The position numbers and the translations under genes were made by a program. From Clostridiales bacterium (lineage in GTDB: Bacteria > Bacillota > Clostridia > Lachnospirales > Lachnospiraceae), in assembly GCA_018374355.1 (NCBI GenBank), contig JAHAFI010000019.1, positions 1 through 60,272 of the forward strand: a stretch of 60,272 bases of DNA, written 5' to 3'. Of the stretch, positions 9,036-17,716 are shown piece after piece; positions within the stretch are counted from its first letter, which is position 1; the number at the start of each line of letters is the position of its first letter. The notes below the pieces were generated by a model. That model worked only from the letters and a program-made list of their open reading frames with translations. It was not told where the DNA came from and made no database searches.

Positions 9036-11579
9036 ATGCCGTCAACGGGTACGAAGAAAACAACAGGTACAAGCAAAAGAAAAAGGAAGCCTGCTGCATC
9101 TGCGGGGAGAAAAAGCAGCGGAAGAAAGCGTTCTTCCACACAGAAGAAACAGCAGTCCGGCAGCGGATTGGGACTGGAGATCATGATACTGATTGTATTG
9201 GCAGTTTCCATTTTGCTGCTGATCAGTAACTTCGGGCTGGGAGGCTCCGTGGGAAAGGCGGTCAGCGAGGTGTTCTTTGGCATGATGGGCTGGATTTCCT
9301 ATCTTTTCCCGCTGGTTCTGTTTGTGGGAACGGCGTTTGTTGCGGTAAACCGCCGAAACCGTCTGATCAAAAAGAAAACCATTGGTCTGGCAGGCGCTTT
9401 TCTCTGTCTCAATGGACTGATCCATTTATTTACACTGGGCTATGCCAAGGGAGATACTCTGGCAGGCTATTATGAATACTGTTCCCTTCAGAAAACCGGA
9501 GGGGGCGTGATTGGAGGAGGACTGGCAAAGCTTCTCTGTATGGCTTTCGGAACTTTGGGAGCTTATGTGGTTCTGCTGATCGCACTGCTGATATCCGTCA
9601 TTATTCTGACCCAGCGGCCGGTACTGGCTCCTCTCAAGAAAAAAAGTGAAAAGGTTTACCATGAAGTGCGTGAAAACCATTTGCAGAGAAAAGAACGCCG
9701 CAGCAGGATTGCCTTTGAACAGATGAAGCTTCCTGTGGAAGGGACGGAACCGACGGTTTCAGATAAATCAGTGAAAAAAGAGCGGAAAAAAGAAAAAGAG
9801 CAAAAAGAGGATATGACACCGATGATGCCGGATTTTCAGCTTCAGCAGCCGGATCAGGGAGAACTCTTTCAGGAGGATATTCCTCCTTTCGATATGCAGG
9901 AGCTGACTCCGGTAGCAGAAGACAGTTTAGAGCAGGATATACGGGACAGTTCTTGGCAGGACAAGGCTTTCGAGAATGAGCCGGAGCCTGTAAAGGAAGA
10001 ACCCATTGGAAGAGAACATAAAAAAAATCCAAAATCTTCTCCGAAAGAAATCGCGGATGGAGTGGAGCACATCCAGAACGAAATCACTGAGAAAGAAATT
10101 CAGCAGCAGCGTCAGTATGTATTCCCCCCTATCGATCTTTTGAAACGGGGAAACCGGAAAGCGTCGGGAGATTCCAGCCGCCACCTGCGGGAGACGGCTA
10201 TGAAGCTGCAGACCACTCTCCATAATTTCGGAGTCAATGTGACGGTAACCAACGTAAGCTGCGGGCCTACAGTTACCAGATATGAGCTTCAGCCGGAACA
10301 GGGCGTGAAGGTAAGTAAAATCGTCAGTCTCACAGACGATATCAAATTAAATCTGGCTGCCGCCGATATTCGAATCGAGGCGCCGATCCCCGGAAAAGCA
10401 GCCGTGGGAATCGAAGTACCCAATGAAACCAACAGCGCCGTGATGCTGCGCGATCTGCTGGAATCCAAAGAATTTCAGGAGTTCCCATCTGAGCTTGCTT
10501 TTGCTGTGGGCAAGGATATTGCGGGAAAAACGGTAGTGGCAGACATCGGAAAGATGCCCCATCTTTTAATTGCAGGAGCAACCGGATCCGGTAAATCCGT
10601 CTGTATCAATACGCTGATCATGAGTATTATCTACAAAGCCTCACCAGAGGATGTCAAACTGATCATGATCGATCCTAAGGTGGTGGAATTGAGTGTCTAT
10701 AACGGAATTCCCCACCTGTTCATTCCTGTGGTGACTGATCCGAAAAAAGCTGCCGGCGCTCTGAACTGGGCAGTGGCCGAGATGACGGAGCGTTACAATA
10801 AATTTGCCGAGTATAATGTCCGCGACCTGAAAGGGTACAACGAAAAAATCGAACAAATCAAGGACATTGATGATGAAAATAAACCTAAGAAGCTGCCGAA
10901 GATCGTCATCATCGTGGACGAGCTTGCGGATCTGATGATGGTAGCTCCGGGAGAGGTGGAGGATGCTATCTGCCGTCTGGCGCAGCTTGCCAGAGCTGCG
11001 GGACTTCATCTGATTATCGCCACCCAGAGACCTTCTGTTAACGTTATTACCGGTCTGATCAAGGCGAATATGCCATCCCGAATCGCATTTTCCGTGTCTT
11101 CCGGCGTGGATTCCAGAACCATTCTGGATATGAACGGAGCGGAAAAGCTTCTGGGTAAGGGAGATATGCTTTATTATCCTCAGGGCTACCAAAAGCCGGG
11201 CAGACTGCAGGGCTCCTTTGTATCGGATACCGAGGTGGCAAAGGTCGTGGATTTCCTGACAGAAAATCATCAGGCGAAGGCCGAATACGATACAAAAATC
11301 ACTGATATGATGAATTCCGGTTCTGTAAGTTCCGGACAGTCCGGTTCCGGTGAGGAGGTGGACGTTCACTTTGCAGATGCGGGGAAATTTATCATTGAAA
11401 AGGATAAAGCATCCATCGGAATGCTTCAGAGAATGTTTAAAATCGGTTTCAACCGGGCGGCGCGTATCATGGACCAGCTTGCAGAGGCCGGTGTGGTGGG
11501 ACCGGAAGAGGGTACAAAACCCCGAAAAGTTTTGATGTCCCTAGAGGAATTTGAAAATTATATTGAAGAATCTTTGTAA
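9036..11579 (+). CDS. ftsK: DNA translocase FtsK/SpoIIIE
   Basis: An 847-residue protein. A basic N-terminus is followed by four membrane segments (about 50-200), a charged Glu/Lys-rich linker (about 210-370), the alpha-beta motor domain with Walker A GATGSGKS near 514 and Walker B IVIIVDELADLMM near 625, and the C-terminal gamma winged helix (DKASIGMLQRMFKIGFNRAARIMD) that reads KOPS/SRS-type sequences. It pumps DNA through the closing septum at division and, in spore formers, into the forespore. GGGGAGG precedes the ATG. Confidence 0.95.
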   Translation: MPSTGTKKTTGTSKRKRKPAASAGRKSSGRKRSSTQKKQQSGSGLGLEIMILIVLAVSILLLISNFGLGGSVGKAVSEVFFGMMGWISYLFPLVLFVGTAFVAVNRRNRLIKKKTIGLAGAFLCLNGLIHLFTLGYAKGDTLAGYYEYCSLQKTGGGVIGGGLAKLLCMAFGTLGAYVVLLIALLISVIILTQRPVLAPLKKKSEKVYHEVRENHLQRKERRSRIAFEQMKLPVEGTEPTVSDKSVKKERKKEKEQKEDMTPMMPDFQLQQPDQGELFQEDIPPFDMQELTPVAEDSLEQDIRDSSWQDKAFENEPEPVKEEPIGREHKKNPKSSPKEIADGVEHIQNEITEKEIQQQRQYVFPPIDLLKRGNRKASGDSSRHLRETAMKLQTTLHNFGVNVTVTNVSCGPTVTRYELQPEQGVKVSKIVSLTDDIKLNLAAADIRIEAPIPGKAAVGIEVPNETNSAVMLRDLLESKEFQEFPSELAFAVGKDIAGKTVVADIGKMPHLLIAGATGSGKSVCINTLIMSIIYKASPEDVKLIMIDPKVVELSVYNGIPHLFIPVVTDPKKAAGALNWAVAEMTERYNKFAEYNVRDLKGYNEKIEQIKDIDDENKPKKLPKIVIIVDELADLMMVAPGEVEDAICRLAQLARAAGLHLIIATQRPSVNVITGLIKANMPSRIAFSVSSGVDSRTILDMNGAEKLLGKGDMLYYPQGYQKPGRLQGSFVSDTEVAKVVDFLTENHQAKAEYDTKITDMMNSGSVSSGQSGSGEEVDVHFADAGKFIIEKDKASIGMLQRMFKIGFNRAARIMDQLAEAGVVGPEEGTKPRKVLMSLEEFENYIEESL

Positions 11580-11611
11580 TTGCTTTATAGTAGAGGAGTA
11601 TGTAACCTGTT

Positions 11612-11638
11612 CAAAGGCAGGGAAAAGGCCTGTCTTTG
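11612..11638 (+). terminator. Weak hairpin after ftsK
   Basis: CAAAGGCAGG (11612-11621) pairs with CCTGTCTTTG (11629-11638) with one mismatch. No T-run follows, so termination would be weak at best. Confidence 0.35.
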
Positions 11639-11668
11639 GATTTAACTGAAAAATGAGGTGAATGAAAA

Positions 11669-12829
11669 ATGAAATGTTCAAATTGTGGAGAGCCGATTGA
11701 GGAAGGACGACTTTTCTGTTTGAATTGCGGTCAGGAGGTCCAGTGGGTTCCTGATTACGACTCTTTTGGAAACTATATGGAACAGGAGCGGCTGAAAAAA
11801 GAAGAGAAGGAACGGGCGGAAGCGGAGGCTGCCAGACGCCGCGCCGCTGCGGCTGCGGAGCTTCGCCGGAAGAAGAAAAAACGCCGTACCGTTACGATGA
11901 CTGCATTTGCGGCTTTACTGGTGGTGGCCATTTTGATTGCCGTTGTCATGAAAGTCAGCATGGAAAAGAAAAATTACAATGATTTTAGTTATCAGATGCG
12001 GATGGCAGATACGGCTTTTTCCAATCACAAATACGAAGAGAGCTATGAATTTGTCCAGCGGGCAGTGACTCTTGATAATCAGGATGTAGATGCTCAGCTT
12101 TTGATGGCACAGGTGCTGGTACATCTGGACGAGGAAGATAAAGCCATAAAAACCCTTTTGAAGGTGATTGAAAACCATCCTGAGCAGACGGCAGCCTATG
12201 GCCAGTTGATTAAGATTTATGATAACAGTCAGAAAACCGATGAGATTAAAGCGCTGCTGGACCAGTGTGAAGATGAAAAGATTCTTGACAAATACAGTGC
12301 ATATATCAGCGCTCCTCCGATATTCAGCCTTCTGGAGGGAGAATACACATCACAGCAGAGCCTTCAGCTTTATTCCAAAGACGGGGATGCACAGATTTAT
12401 TACACTACGGACAACAGCGCGCCTACGAAAGAAAGCCAGTTGTACTCCGGAAGCATTCAGTTGGATGAGGGAACCACCACGGTAAAAGCTATCACGGTAA
12501 ATGAAAAGGGAATTCCCAGTGATGTGGCGGTAAATAAGTATACTATTGAAGTTGCGCCTCCAAATCCGCCTCAGATTTCTCCGTCCTCCGGTAAATTTAC
12601 CACGGATATGGATACCAAAATCTATATCATTGTTCCGGAGGGCTGTCAGGCATACTATGCATTTGATGAAAAACCGACAAAAAGTAATAAGGGAACCCTG
12701 TATACCGAGGGAGAAGCCATCGAAATGCCTATGGGAACTCATACGTTTTATGCGGTTTTAGTGGACGAACAGGGAAAATGGGGATATCCGGGAAGCGCTC
12801 TTTACACGCTTTCTGATCCTGAACAATAA
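11669..12829 (+). CDS. Zinc-ribbon, TPR and chitobiase-like-repeat membrane protein
   Basis: A 386-residue protein of unknown role. An N-terminal zinc ribbon (CSNCGEPIEEGRLFCLNCG, residues 3-21) is followed by an Ala/Arg/Glu-rich coiled stretch, one membrane segment (about 72-92), a TPR-like region (about 105-210), and two beta-sandwich repeats of the chitobiase/beta-hexosaminidase C-terminal kind (YYTTDNSAPTKES near 248-260 and a diverged one near 335). The zinc ribbon should be cytosolic and the repeats outside. Similar layouts occur in Lachnospiraceae next to ftsK. The function is not known. Confidence 0.75.
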   Translation: MKCSNCGEPIEEGRLFCLNCGQEVQWVPDYDSFGNYMEQERLKKEEKERAEAEAARRRAAAAAELRRKKKKRRTVTMTAFAALLVVAILIAVVMKVSMEKKNYNDFSYQMRMADTAFSNHKYEESYEFVQRAVTLDNQDVDAQLLMAQVLVHLDEEDKAIKTLLKVIENHPEQTAAYGQLIKIYDNSQKTDEIKALLDQCEDEKILDKYSAYISAPPIFSLLEGEYTSQQSLQLYSKDGDAQIYYTTDNSAPTKESQLYSGSIQLDEGTTTVKAITVNEKGIPSDVAVNKYTIEVAPPNPPQISPSSGKFTTDMDTKIYIIVPEGCQAYYAFDEKPTKSNKGTLYTEGEAIEMPMGTHTFYAVLVDEQGKWGYPGSALYTLSDPEQ

Positions 12830-12876
12830 ATGTTATTGATTTTTCTGTCTTTTTATGGCAGAATAAAACAGAAGAT

Positions 12877-12893
12877 TGTAACACGTTACTAAA
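12877..12893 (+). promoter_or_regulatory. Weak candidate Rex-type operator upstream of nfnA
   Basis: TTGTAACACGTTACTAA contains the palindrome GTAAC-AC-GTTAC and the outer TTGT/AA bases seen in clostridial Rex sites, but it is one base shorter than the usual spacing and its right end is imperfect. It lies about 40 bases before nfnA. NfnAB is a sensible Rex target because it handles NADH, NADPH and ferredoxin. Confidence 0.3.
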
Positions 12894-12933
12894 AGAAAAT
12901 CACGTGTTTAAATTAAATAACTAGGAGGATGTT

Positions 12934-13821
12934 ATGTACAAAATTATCAAAGCGGAAAAACTTAATGAGATCGTATATCTCATGGTTGTGGAAGCACCAA
13001 TGGTAGCAAAACACTGCGAGCCCGGCCAGTTTGTAATTGTAAAACAGGACGATGCAGGAGAGCGTATTCCTCTGACAATCTGTGACTATGACAGAGAAGC
13101 AGGAACCATTACAATCGTATTCCAGCCGATTGGCGCATCTACAGAAAAATTTGCTAAGCTGCAGGCAGGAGATGCATTTGAGGATTTTGTAGGGCCTCTG
13201 GGATGTCCGTCCGAATTTGTGAACGAAGATCTGGAAGCACTGAAAAATGAAAAAATCTTATTTGTAGCCGGCGGTGTTGGTACAGCTCCCGTGTATCCTC
13301 AGGTAAAATGGCTGCATGAGCATGGAATTGATGCAGATGTTATCGTGGGTGCAAAAACAAAAGATTTGATTATTCTGGAAAAAGAAATGGAAAAGGTAGC
13401 AGGAAACCTGTACATCACTACGGACGACGGTTCTTACGGACGCAGCGGTATGGTTACAAAGGTTATCGACGATCTGGTAGCAGAAGGAAAGAAATATACC
13501 CGCTGTGTAGCCATCGGACCGATGATCATGATGAAATTCTGCTGTCTTACCACTAAAAAATATGAAATCCCAACCATCGTTTCCATGAACCCAATCATGG
13601 TAGACGGAACAGGTATGTGTGGAGCATGCCGTGTAATCGTAGGCGATGAAATCAAATTCGCATGTGTAGACGGACCGGAATTTGACGGACATCTGATCGA
13701 CTGGAATCTGGCTATGCAGAGACAGCAGATGTACAAGACAGAAGAAGGAAGAGCATTACTGAAACTGCGTGAGGGTGATACTCATCACGGTGGATGCGGA
13801 CATTGCGGAGGTGACGAATAA
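12934..13821 (+). CDS. nfnA: NfnAB bifurcating transhydrogenase, small subunit
   Basis: A 295-residue FAD/NAD(H)-binding protein of the sulfide dehydrogenase and dihydroorotate dehydrogenase electron-transfer family. The N-terminal beta-barrel binds FAD, the middle Rossmann fold has FVAGGVGTAPVYPQ near residue 110, and the C-terminal cysteines (MCGACRV near 229 and FACVDG) hold a 2Fe-2S cluster. With NfnB it couples NADH and reduced ferredoxin oxidation to NADPH formation by flavin-based electron bifurcation. AGGAGG precedes the ATG. Its stop codon overlaps the nfnB start. Confidence 0.93.
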   Translation: MYKIIKAEKLNEIVYLMVVEAPMVAKHCEPGQFVIVKQDDAGERIPLTICDYDREAGTITIVFQPIGASTEKFAKLQAGDAFEDFVGPLGCPSEFVNEDLEALKNEKILFVAGGVGTAPVYPQVKWLHEHGIDADVIVGAKTKDLIILEKEMEKVAGNLYITTDDGSYGRSGMVTKVIDDLVAEGKKYTRCVAIGPMIMMKFCCLTTKKYEIPTIVSMNPIMVDGTGMCGACRVIVGDEIKFACVDGPEFDGHLIDWNLAMQRQQMYKTEEGRALLKLREGDTHHGGCGHCGGDE

Positions 13822-15215
13822 TGGGTGACGTATTAAAGAAAGTTCCTGTAAGAGAGCAGGAGCCAAAAGTAAGAGCAGCAAACTTTGAAGAAGTATGTCT
13901 GGGATACAATAAAGAAGAAGCAGTGGAAGAAGCTTCCCGTTGTCTGGGATGTAAAAATGCAAAATGTGTGCAGGGTTGTCCTGTAAGCATCGATATTCCC
14001 GGCTTCATCAAAGAAGTGAAGGCAGGCAATTTTGCAGAAGCCTATAAAGTAATCGGAAAATCCAGCGCACTGCCGGCTGTCTGCGGACGCGTCTGTCCTC
14101 AGGAAACCCAGTGTGAAGGAAAATGTATCCGTGGAATCAAAGGCGAAGCAGTTTCCATCGGAAAACTGGAACGTTTTGTAGCTGACTGGGCAAAAGAAAA
14201 CGGTATCAAACCGGAAGCTCCGGAAAGTCAGAACGGTCATAAAATCGCAGTTATCGGTTCCGGTCCTTCCGGACTGACCTGTGCAGGTGATCTGGCTAAG
14301 ATGGGTTACGATGTAACTATTTTCGAAGCTCTGCATCAGGCCGGCGGCGTTCTGGTATACGGTATTCCGGAATTCCGTCTTCCGAAAGATAAAGTTGTAA
14401 AAGAAGAAGTAGAAAACGTAAAAGCTCTGGGTGTTAAGATCGAGACTAACGTAATTATCGGCAAATCCACCACTATCGATGAGCTGCTGGAAAAAGAAGG
14501 CTTTGAAGCTGTATTTATCGGTTCCGGAGCAGGTCTTCCGATGTTCATGGGAATCCCGGGAGAAGTATCTAACGGCGTATTCTCTGCCAACGAATATCTG
14601 ACAAGAAGCAATCTGATGAAAGCTTTCCGCGAGGATTACGATACACCGATCACAACAGGTAAAAAAGTCGTTGTTGTAGGCGGCGGTAACGTAGCGATGG
14701 ACGCTGCAAGAACAGCTCTTCGTCTGGGCGCTGAAGTTCATGTAGTTTACAGAAGAAGTGAGGAAGAGCTTCCGGCAAGACGCGAAGAAGTTCATCATGC
14801 AAAAGAAGAGGGCATCATCTTCGACCTGCTGACAAACCCGACAGAGATCGTTGCTGACGAAAACGGTTGGGTAAAAGCAATCAAATGTGTCCGCATGGAG
14901 CTGGGTGAGCCTGATGCTTCCGGAAGAAGACGTCCGGTTGTTATTGAAGGTTCTGAATTTGAGATGGATGTTGATACAGTTATCATGTCTCTGGGAACTT
15001 CTCCAAACCCGCTGATTTCTTCTACTACCATTGGTCTGGATGTTAATAAGAGAAAATGTATCATTGCGGATGAAGTGACTGGCGCTACATCTAAAGACGG
15101 CGTTTACGCTGGCGGAGATGCGGTTACCGGAGCGGCTACTGTTATTCTGGCTATGGGAGCTGGTAAGGCAGCAGCGAAGGGTATTGATGAATTTATCAAG
15201 AATAAGAATAAATAA
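13821..15215 (+). CDS. nfnB: NfnAB bifurcating transhydrogenase, large subunit (GltD-like)
   Basis: A 464-residue protein of the glutamate synthase small-subunit family. The N-terminal part carries two 4Fe-4S cysteine groups (CLGCKNAKCVQGCP near 47-60 and CGRVCPQETQCEGKC near 90-104). Two Rossmann motifs follow: GSGPSGLTCAGDLA for FAD near 148 and VVGGGNVAMDAARTA for NADPH near 290. Pairing and direct overlap with nfnA, with no glutamate synthase large subunit nearby, support NfnB rather than GltD. The codon choice is strongly AAA/GAA-biased, as expected of a highly expressed gene. Confidence 0.93.
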   Translation: MGDVLKKVPVREQEPKVRAANFEEVCLGYNKEEAVEEASRCLGCKNAKCVQGCPVSIDIPGFIKEVKAGNFAEAYKVIGKSSALPAVCGRVCPQETQCEGKCIRGIKGEAVSIGKLERFVADWAKENGIKPEAPESQNGHKIAVIGSGPSGLTCAGDLAKMGYDVTIFEALHQAGGVLVYGIPEFRLPKDKVVKEEVENVKALGVKIETNVIIGKSTTIDELLEKEGFEAVFIGSGAGLPMFMGIPGEVSNGVFSANEYLTRSNLMKAFREDYDTPITTGKKVVVVGGGNVAMDAARTALRLGAEVHVVYRRSEEELPARREEVHHAKEEGIIFDLLTNPTEIVADENGWVKAIKCVRMELGEPDASGRRRPVVIEGSEFEMDVDTVIMSLGTSPNPLISSTTIGLDVNKRKCIIADEVTGATSKDGVYAGGDAVTGAATVILAMGAGKAAAKGIDEFIKNKNK

Positions 15216-15297
15216 TTGGATTTTTACATAGAGGATTTGTGGCTATGATGGATTGAAGACTGAATAGTCGTGAATTTTCTTGAATGGTAATGGAGAG

Positions 15298-15315
15298 GTT
15301 GCTGTGAACAGTAAC
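15298..15315 (+). repeat. Short hairpin motif, second copy
   Basis: GTTGCTG (15298-15304), loop TGAA, then CAGTAAC (15309-15315). It matches the arms at 5083-5109. Nearby, 15258-15269 is the small palindrome GACTGAATAGTC, which resembles the right end of the repeat family at 30177, 35590 and 45351. Confidence 0.35.
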
Positions 15316-15320
15316 TGGGA

Positions 15321-15353
15321 AGAGCGTCAATGGATGGTTGGCGCTCTTTTTTT
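15321..15353 (+). terminator. Rho-independent terminator of nfnAB
   Basis: A 10-base stem AGAGCGTCAA (15321-15330) with TTGGCGCTCT (15338-15347), one G-U pair, followed by a run of T to 15353. Confidence 0.85.
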
Positions 15354-15396
15354 GTGGATATTTGGGGGAGGGTGCTGTATAATGAAAGGGTGATGT

Positions 15397-15564
15397 ATCA
15401 GGGACGCCTTGGAGTTCGCCCTTCCCCTGTCTGGACACGCTTTCGCTCAGTCGAAGGCGCAGCGGTACTAAGAAGGCAGGAGGGTTATACCCTCCTGCCT
15501 CCTAAGTACCGGCGCTTCTCCGATGGTCCTGACAGGGGAAGGGCGAACTCCAAGGCTGGCTGAT
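15397..15564. repeat. Large nested palindrome (possible mobile repeat or structured RNA)
   Basis: The outer arms 15406-15431 and 15531-15556 are a perfect 26-base inverted repeat, extended by ATCAG/CTGAT (15397-15401, 15560-15564). At the centre, 15475-15485 and 15489-15499 form a perfect 11-base inverted repeat around a three-base loop, and GGTACT/AGTACC lies between the two. The whole can fold as one long hairpin of about 168 bases. There is no protein-coding sign. It sits in a 548-base gap (15216-15764) that otherwise holds only the nfnAB terminator and a short tandem repeat. Confidence 0.8.
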
Positions 15565-15681
15565 GGCTGCGGTAGGGAGGGTGGCTGGTATGGGGAGGCA
15601 TGTTGGGAGAACAGCTTAGAGGTATTATGTCAGCAAGCTGACTGGCTGCTTACAGTAAAGAGGCTAAGATGTACTTGCGGT

Positions 15682-15709
15682 AAAGTGTATATTGGAAAGT
15701 GTATATTGG
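15682..15709 (+). repeat. Two-copy 14-base tandem repeat
   Basis: AAAGTGTATATTGG occurs twice in a row (15682-15695 and 15696-15709), about 55 bases before the alkylation repair gene. Confidence 0.85.
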
Positions 15710-15764
15710 AATTTGTAGTATAAAATTCGAGTGGATTTTGTATTGGAGGAAGGAGGGGATTTGG

Positions 15765-16457
15765 ATGATTGTAGAGGTTCGGAGAGAATTGATGGATGCG
15801 GTGGATTTGGAATATAAGAAGTTTCATCAGGGGCTGGTTCCCGGGTTGGATTGTATGTTGGGGGTGAGGATGCCTAAAGTGCGGGAGATTGCCCGACGGG
15901 CATCGAAGATGGCCGACTGGAAGAAGGAATGGGGAATGCTGGATACGGGGTGTTATGAGGAGCTGATGATTAAAGGGATTTTGATTGGGGTTGGTAAGCT
16001 GACACGCGAGGAACGGGTGGAGATGCTCCGGGAGTTTGTGCCTTTGATTGATAACTGGGCGGTTTGTGACTGCTGTTGTAGTTCTTTGAAGTTTATGCAG
16101 AAAGAGTCGGAGTTTTGGGGAGCGTTTTTGGAGCCGTATTTTGTGAGTGAGCGGGAATTTGAAGTGCGGTTTGCGGTGGTGTCTGTGCTGGATCATTTTA
16201 TTCGGGAGGATTATCTGGAGAAAATTTTTGAGATTTTTGACGGGATTCGGCAGGATGGATATTATGTGAAGATGGCTGTTGCTTGGGCGGTTTCTGTTTG
16301 TTTTGTGAAGTTTCCTACGGAAACTTTCGAGTATCTGAAAAAGGATCGGTTGGATGATTTTACTCATAATAAGGCAATTCAGAAGGTACGGGAGTCTTAT
16401 CGGGTTTCAAAAGAGGGTAAGGAACGGTTGCTGGTGCTGAAGAGAAAGGAGAAATAG
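15765..16457 (+). CDS. DNA alkylation repair protein, AlkD-like
   Basis: A 230-residue alpha-helical HEAT-repeat protein. It shows the family's repeated pattern around ARRASKMADWKKEWG, ELMIKGILIG and IDNWAVCDCCCSSLKF, where the NWAVCD stretch corresponds to the AlkD DNA-lesion site. AlkD glycosylases remove 3- and 7-alkylpurines without base flipping. AAGGAGGGG precedes the ATG at 15765; an earlier in-frame ATG at 15699 has no binding site. The codon use (many TTG, GGG, ATT) differs from the neighbouring nfnB. It is three bases before the DUF975 gene. Confidence 0.88.
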   Translation: MIVEVRRELMDAVDLEYKKFHQGLVPGLDCMLGVRMPKVREIARRASKMADWKKEWGMLDTGCYEELMIKGILIGVGKLTREERVEMLREFVPLIDNWAVCDCCCSSLKFMQKESEFWGAFLEPYFVSEREFEVRFAVVSVLDHFIREDYLEKIFEIFDGIRQDGYYVKMAVAWAVSVCFVKFPTETFEYLKKDRLDDFTHNKAIQKVRESYRVSKEGKERLLVLKRKEK

Positions 16458-16460
16458 TTT

Positions 16461-17237
16461 ATGTGGCGTCGAGCAGATTTAAAGTTTAGAGGAAAACAAG
16501 CTTTGCAGAGAAATTACTGGAGGTGTGTGCTGGTTGCTTTTATTCTGATGCTGGTAATCGGGGATAATTCTTCCGGGAATAATAATAACAATCAGCAGAA
16601 TCAGGATTCCGGTGTTCGTTTTTCCGTTAATATCGGAGGAAATAATATCGGCTATAATTTTGGCTTTTTTGATTATCCGGAGGAATCCCAGAATCTGTTT
16701 GAGAAAGCATTTCATACGATTTGGTGGTTTGTTTCCCGAGGATTTTCTATTGCATTCTTTTTGATTGCGGCATTTTTCGGCATTCTGGTTGCCAACCCTT
16801 TGGAGATTGGAGGGTGCAGGTTTTTTATAGAAAATGCTTATGATTCACCGGGAGCCGGAAGTCTTTTGTTTGCTTTCCGTTCCGGCCATTATCTGAAGAT
16901 GGTAGGTGTCATGTTTTTAAAAAATCTTTATCAGATTCTTTGGACACTGTGCTTCATTATTCCGGGAATTATCAAACATTATGAGTACCGAATGGTTCCC
17001 TATCTGATGGCGGATGATCCTGAGCTGAGTTGTCAGGAAGCCTTTCAGATCAGCAAACGGTTGATGGATGGGCAGAAAATGGAAGCCTTTATTCTGGATC
17101 TTTCTTTTATTGGCTGGGGGCTTCTGAGTATATGCACTTGTGGGATTTTGGGGATTTTTTATGTAACTCCTTATCAGTATGCCACCAATGCGGAGTTGTT
17201 TTTGGAACTGAAACGGGACTTTTTTTATCACCGGTAA
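16461..17237 (+). CDS. DUF975 family membrane protein
   Basis: A 258-residue membrane protein. The N-terminus (WRRADLKFRGKQALQRNYW) is the DUF975 signature, followed by a short Asn/Gln-rich loop near residues 36-48 and about four to five hydrophobic segments. The motif FIIPGIIKHYEYRMVPYLMADDP near 170-192 is also typical. The role is unknown. It starts just after the AlkD-like gene and is probably in the same transcript. Confidence 0.85.
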   Translation: MWRRADLKFRGKQALQRNYWRCVLVAFILMLVIGDNSSGNNNNNQQNQDSGVRFSVNIGGNNIGYNFGFFDYPEESQNLFEKAFHTIWWFVSRGFSIAFFLIAAFFGILVANPLEIGGCRFFIENAYDSPGAGSLLFAFRSGHYLKMVGVMFLKNLYQILWTLCFIIPGIIKHYEYRMVPYLMADDPELSCQEAFQISKRLMDGQKMEAFILDLSFIGWGLLSICTCGILGIFYVTPYQYATNAELFLELKRDFFYHR

Positions 17238-17259
17238 AGACGAAGGGAGGACGGACAAA

Positions 17260-17697
17260 ATGAATGAAAAATTTCCAGCCGATGCCCGGAAAATCATGAA
17301 GGAACGTTTTCAAAAGGATACGCTCCTTGCACTGGCTACTACAGATGGAATTACTCCGTATGTCCGGGTTGTAAATGGTTATTATGAGGACAATGCTTTC
17401 TATGTAATTACCCATGCATGTTCTGCTAAAATGGATCAGATTCGCCGAAATCCCAGCGTTTCCATATGCGGTGAATGGTTTACTGCACATGGAAGCGGTA
17501 TTAATCTCGGATATTTCGGAAAAAAAGAAAATCAGTTACTTGCAGAAAAGCTAAAGAATGCATTTGCATCATGGATTGATAACGGACATAATGATTTTGA
17601 GGATCAGAATACCTGTATTCTTTGTATCCAACTTACGAAGGGTGTTTTATTTTCTCATGGTACAAGATATCAGATAGATTTTACAAAGGATTCATAA
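17260..17697 (+). CDS. Pyridoxamine 5'-phosphate oxidase-like split-barrel protein
   Basis: A 145-residue FMN-binding split-barrel protein. The pattern TLLALATTDGITPYVRVVNG near residues 22-41 is the usual flavin-site strand pair of this family. Members range from PLP biosynthesis to heme and F420-related reductases; at this size, without the second pyridoxal-site motifs, a general oxidoreductase or stress protein is likelier. AAGGGAGG precedes the ATG. Confidence 0.8.
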   Translation: MNEKFPADARKIMKERFQKDTLLALATTDGITPYVRVVNGYYEDNAFYVITHACSAKMDQIRRNPSVSICGEWFTAHGSGINLGYFGKKENQLLAEKLKNAFASWIDNGHNDFEDQNTCILCIQLTKGVLFSHGTRYQIDFTKDS

Positions 17698-17716
17698 AAA
17701 GGAGAATTGGAATAAT

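Noticed and set aside
15258..15315. Possible fourth copy of the structured repeat family
   Set aside because: GACTGAATAGTC and GAACAGTAAC resemble its ends, but they do not pair with each other and the inner arms are missing.
15378..15383. TATAAT in the gap after nfnB
   Set aside because: No -35 box at a workable distance and no extended -10; the gene it would serve starts almost 400 bases later.
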